From: Schistosoma mansoni
Lineage: Eukaryota; Platyhelminthes; Trematoda; Strigeidida; Schistosomatidae
NCBI RefSeq assembly: GCF_000237925.1
Contig: NC_031502.1
Location: 14,496,434 to 14,560,433 of the forward strand
DNA length: 64,000 bases
Direction of reading: 5' to 3'
Shown here in pieces: positions 59,851 through 64,000 of this stretch. The stretch's first letter is position 1, and each line of letters opens with the position of its first letter. The notes below the pieces were generated by a model that did no database searches, was not told the origin of the DNA, and was given only the letters and a program-made list of their open reading frames with translations. The translations under genes were made by a program, and so were the position numbers.

Positions 59851-59905
59851 AAGTTTGAACCCAGAGGCTATGGCCACTTCACGTAGTCTCTAACCGCAGC
59901 ATATA
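59851..59905 (-). repeat. Weak tRNA-like relic
   Basis: Minus strand GCGGTTAGAGACTACGTGAA (A-box-like) and CTGGGTTCAAACTT (B-box-like) are spaced as in a tRNA-derived promoter. There is no second copy nearby and no cloverleaf is apparent. Confidence 0.3.
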
Positions 59906-60604
59906 TAGTCATATGTAGCAACGTAGTTTGGTTATTGTAAATTTCCATACATTTTGTAAATGGTGAAAATTGAAATAGTTTATCTAATAGGTAAGATTTT
60001 GGATTCTTGGATGGCAGTCGGACTGACGATGAAGTGAAAATGTGGTTGTGAAAAATATGAATTTGTGATGTTTATGTATTTCGAACTGATTAGTCTACTT
60101 AATTATGCTGCATATTAAAGTTAAAGCTGAATACATAAATGTGGCAACTTTCCGAAGCGTCACCCAATGAAGAGAAACTTAATCGAGTTATAGAAATCAT
60201 TTTATTATGTTATATAGCTGAAAAATGGGTAGGAAAAGTTTTGTCATGCTTCATATCCGTTGAAATTCATCTGAAAATCTCCGTGAACATTCAAAACCTC
60301 TATTCACGTGACATTATGACCATATACATTAATCATTCATGTGATCCCTAGGGACGTTTTCAAAAACAGTAATCCAACGTCAAGATTAGTTAACTAACTT
60401 AACCAGAAATGCAAACATATCGTTCTGACATAAACATGTTATTCAATGTAGACTTACTATACCTATCTTTACTCAAATACTCATGCTTTTGATATTTTAC
60501 TATGATCAAATGTATATATTCTAAACAGTTTGCAACATTAATGGATGCTGGGTATTGATAAAATCCATAATGTAGTTTTAGTCTTGTTTAAGATTTATCA
60601 ACCT

Positions 60605-60695
60605 TATGTAATTGAATCCCCTACGTCCACACTTACACTTGAATGGACTGCTACTGCCTCAAACAGCCGTGCCTAATCCACTAGACTACTGATTT
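60605..60695 (-). repeat. Weak tRNA-like relic
   Basis: Minus strand AGTAGTCTAGTGGATTAGGC (A-box-like TAGTCTAGTGG) and GTAGGGGATTCAATTAC (B-box-like) resemble the SINE heads elsewhere in the window but no hammerhead follows. Confidence 0.35.
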
Positions 60696-63069
60696 ACTAT
60701 GGTTACTAACTAATTCAGTAACTACAATAATTATTGAAACAGGAGATTAATAGAGAAATCTGACTGAGAAATAAAATAATTGAATCATCTCAGCCATAAA
60801 AAATAATTCTTTTGTCTGAATGAAAATCCAACTCTTTGAAAATGGAAAACTGACTGAAACGTCAACCATAAAATAATTTATTCTTTTAAATGGTTAAGCT
60901 ATTTGTGAATTCCTAATGATACGACTGAAGATTTTTAAATAATTGTAAAACGAAAAATGGTTATACTTCTGTAAACGTTGTATGTAACTGCTCAGTATGC
61001 ACTAGACACAAAGAAACTCTTAATCATTAGCTATATAATACATGAATGCATTTTATTGGACACTGCTTATCATAATTCTGAAAATAGCTTTACTGCTTTT
61101 TCTATCAATAGTTTGAATCGGAAGATTGGTAAATCACTCTTAAAACAAATATTTCTTTCTGTTTCACGACTGTGTAAACTGTATAGTCCTACATATAAGT
61201 CAATATAGTTAATAGCAGGTTTATATTCCATGGAAAATACTTCGTGAACTTTTTGAACAGTTTAAGTTCCACAGAAACCCGAACTATTTGATTACCTTCA
61301 AGTTTGTTAATAATGAATATTTTGCTAGTTTTTTTAAAACATGCTACGCTAACGACATTCAGTCTGATGAATCCAACGTTTCTGATATTAATAGAGTGTG
61401 ATGAAACTTCTACTGATAAACAGTGTTTAGCTGAGTGTCTATTTCGAAGGCGCGATTATCGGAAAGGTCAATCTTTTTTAATATTTTCAGCCCATTAGGT
61501 TTCATTACCAGTAACTTATAGTTCCAACTACCATCAATCTTAAAAGATCACTTCGCAACTAGTTTACCCTCACTAAAATTTAGCAACGTAGTATCAAGTT
61601 TGTAAGCACTAACTGTTTATTGATCCAACTTATTTCTAATCAGTCTGATATTCAACAATAATTATAAAAGACATTTTAATGCGTTAAGCAATATATCAGA
61701 ACACAGACACACTAAATGGAGAGCCCCTTAAGACTTGAGAGAACTAAGTATTTGTTTCACCATGGTTTTTGACTCAATAATGTGAACTGACAGTCCTACA
61801 TAAACCGTGTATCTAGTTTGAAATTTTTCTAGATGGGATATGAGTTTACCATGGAAACATTCTTCAAACTGAACAGAACAGTATAGCTAACATATCTAAA
61901 TGATTTATTAATTCAAAGAAATTTTAATACCGCGTCAAAGATGTTTTGGAAGCTCAACTTGACGGATATATTAATTGAATTTTTTCATCATTTTAGCTCT
62001 TAAGAATAACTTAAATAAATTTGAAGATTACTTCAACCGTGAAATTAAAATTCATCTCATGCGTAGTAATGAAAATCCATCTTTTCAGTATTTCAGAAAC
62101 TGAGTCAGAGTGATCAAAATACTCTTAGTACATAAGGAGAGTAATTTTAAAGAAACAATATTCCTTAAAACATTCGAAATAGATACTGAAATCGGATTTG
62201 TTGATAAAAAAGGCTGTTTTGTTCTGTAACTTATCAACTGCTTTGTAGTAACGAATACGTTGAAAACAATCTCAAACGCCTTACAATAAATTACTGATAA
62301 TGTTTCTAATGCGGAGTACTATTTCATTCTGTCTTGCTTTAGTGAATATAAAAGTGAGCTCTGAAATGTCGGAGTTTATACTTTTTAAAGACAATAACAT
62401 TCTGAAAGTTGTCAATTAATCCGAAGTTCCTTTATTCTTGTATAAGCACATTGATTTGTCTTAACAGTTATCAGTTCACAATAATAACTAGAACGTAATA
62501 AAGACGTTATCTAATTACTTCCGTCTACAATCCCAGCTGTTAGATCAGACCTAAACAATGTAGTGAAGATATTTTGCCCCAAAAATAGCTTGTTATCCGA
62601 AAGTAATTAGACTTATTCAATAGTGTTTCAAACATTTCTTTTGTATTATCTTGTTCATCTGAAGAAACCTTAGTTTAAGCACGTATTTGTAAGCATTTAA
62701 TATCCCCATACCATGTTTTTGAAATATGCTAAACTTCAAGCGGATGTTTCACCAATGAGCAATGTGATATGCTGACAGAGAAACCATTGGATGCAAGAAG
62801 AAAGGTGAAAATACCCAGTACTTTAGTCAGAGACAGTGCGTGATACGTTATTAACCAATTTGGTGAAAACGTGATTGATGTATACGCATGCTTCCACTAA
62901 AATACCATTCTTCTAGTTAAGAATGATAGTTTTGTATTGAAAAAGTTATGAAACTCTTCACTACCTAGGTTTTAATAAACTTTTACCCGTCAGAAGAGCT
63001 AAAAAGTGATAACTCGAAGCCAAATGACTCACAAACCAGTTTCACTAAAATCGTGAACCTATCAATGTT

Positions 63070-63420
63070 AGACGATCATCGAAAACCAAGAAGAACTGGA
63101 CAGCCATTCCATCCTGGTATGGGACAACTCAACAGTGCGCATCCACGATCCCGCATACGGCAGTCGATCCTAGAAACTTCCATATCCCGTGTGAACGCTT
63201 AACTTCTAGGCCATTAAACCGGAATCCAATGGTGTTAATGTTTCTCTTCAACCAATCCACGATAAAGCGCAATGAATTAAGTATACTAAGGATGATTATT
63301 ATTATACATTGACCATAATAATCACTTTGATATCTAAACAGAGTGTGCAAACATCTTCCATTGTCTTCGGTGGGTAAATGCCTCATACCCGAAATGCTTC
63401 AACTCCACTGGTCACGGCCT
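63070..63420 (-). repeat. tRNA-headed SINE, second family, with flank of the larger element
   Basis: Minus strand A-box-like ATGGCCTAGAAGTT (63214-63201), B-box-like GGATCGACTGCC, GGATGCGCACTGTTGAG, GGCTGTCCAGTTC TTCTTGG and GGTTTTCGATG follow the family order. The hammerhead core is lost (TTGAGTT for CTGANGA, GGAA for GAAA). In plus direction the copy is followed by AATGGTGTTAATGT and later TTCAACTCCACTGGTCACGG, the same flank order as at 54825-54935. Confidence 0.6.
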
Positions 63421-63492
63421 GTATACATGTCTCAGACAACAGGTCCTAACAAAACTTCATTATCATAAAAAATAATGCTGAGTCTTCCTATT
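63421..63492. repeat. 70-bp dispersed repeat, copy 2
   Basis: Diverged by a handful of substitutions from 56540-56610. It adjoins the SINE-family flank ending CTGGTCACGG, suggesting that the two are one mobile element. Confidence 0.65.
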
Positions 63493-64000
63493 GACCTTAT
63501 ACCCCATGAAGTACCCATGTTAGGTTTAGTAGAAGATATCATGACTTTCTATATAGATAAAATCGCTTTTTAGTGTGGACTCACTGTGTTCCAGTCTGAT
63601 CAGTCGGGCTAAATTTTAACTCAAAGTAGAATGTAAGAAGAATCTTTATACTATCATACCAGAAGAATGTATTTAGTTTCATTTACCGTATTTTCTTGGA
63701 TAGATTAAGACCATTTACACTCGCAAAATATTTTTCAAACTGAGTAAATTAAATAATGAAAAGCATGCAAAACAAACGTTAAAACCGACTACTATCCAAC
63801 ATATCTATGAAGGTATGAAAAAAACAGTAATGCGTGAGAATATTTCATGATACTTTTTCAACATTCGTTACTTCACTTTATAATTAGAAACAATCCCACC
63901 TAATATCTTCATACTCGAATGAGAAAAATAACAGAAATATTCTAAAGATACGGCATACAAATACGAAATCAGATGAAACAAAAATTCTCAGTAACGACCG
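63493..64000. other. Window end, nothing recognised
   Basis: AT-rich sequence with no exon-like frame or clear repeat. Confidence 0.45.

Larger units (their letters stand above)
58805..63069. other. Upstream flank of the MATH-like gene, no gene seen
   Basis: AT-rich DNA that should include the minus-strand promoter. Open frames near 60139, 60978 and 61304 lack splice signals and motifs. Two weak tRNA-like relics are listed separately. Confidence 0.45.

Noticed and set aside
1-64000. CRISPR array, prokaryotic operon or phage
   Set aside because: No regularly spaced repeats or dense gene strings; introns and SINE-like repeats mark the DNA as eukaryotic.

Overview
The window is AT-rich (about two thirds A+T), gene-poor eukaryotic DNA with GT-AG introns. 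Its dispersed repeats are of the schistosome type: tRNA-headed SINE-like units carrying hammerhead ribozymes (Sm-alpha class) and RTE-type non-LTR retrotransposon relics (SR2 class). I infer a Schistosoma (blood fluke) draft assembly; the species cannot be fixed by eye. One gap of exactly 200 Ns lies at 38801-39000.

Two host genes can be supported by splice-site and phase agreement. On the plus strand, 2988-5253 holds the last three exons of a protein with RRM (RNA recognition motif)-like domains and a basic tail ending in a nuclear-localisation-like PKKRKLV; its 5' exons were not found. On the minus strand, five exons between 58804 and 39600 join without a phase conflict into a predicted 915-residue protein. 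A 629-residue first exon contains three degenerate MATH/TRAF-like repeats. A short exon finishes the third repeat, a coiled coil follows, and the tail is rich in Ser, Tyr and Pro. A 31-nt micro-intron (43341-43371) explains two overlapping open frames in this gene.

The rest is intergenic or intronic and littered with mobile-element debris. 9360-10950: a retroelement leader, a 50-bp perfect palindrome, a tRNA-like/hammerhead module and an endonuclease (APE) fragment of an SR2-like element with three nonsense codons. 20.7-22.95 kb: a decayed reverse transcriptase and an inverted SINE pair. 28-39 kb: several SINE copies, one with a 13-bp direct repeat and the N-gap element with a 12-bp direct repeat. 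The introns of the MATH gene hold further SINE copies, two non-LTR relics (45.87-46.31 and 47.55-48.62 kb), a probable solo LTR (53.47-53.75 kb) and a 0.5-kb inverted-repeat element (54.63-55.15 kb) with a ribozyme whose core is intact. 58.8-64 kb has only repeat fragments.

The most notable theme is two sequence-distinct SINE-like families that share the layout tRNA-like promoter, then minimal hammerhead, then tail, and that occur repeatedly as inverted (head-to-head) junctions, in two cases between direct repeats. Two hammerheads keep every core nucleotide.
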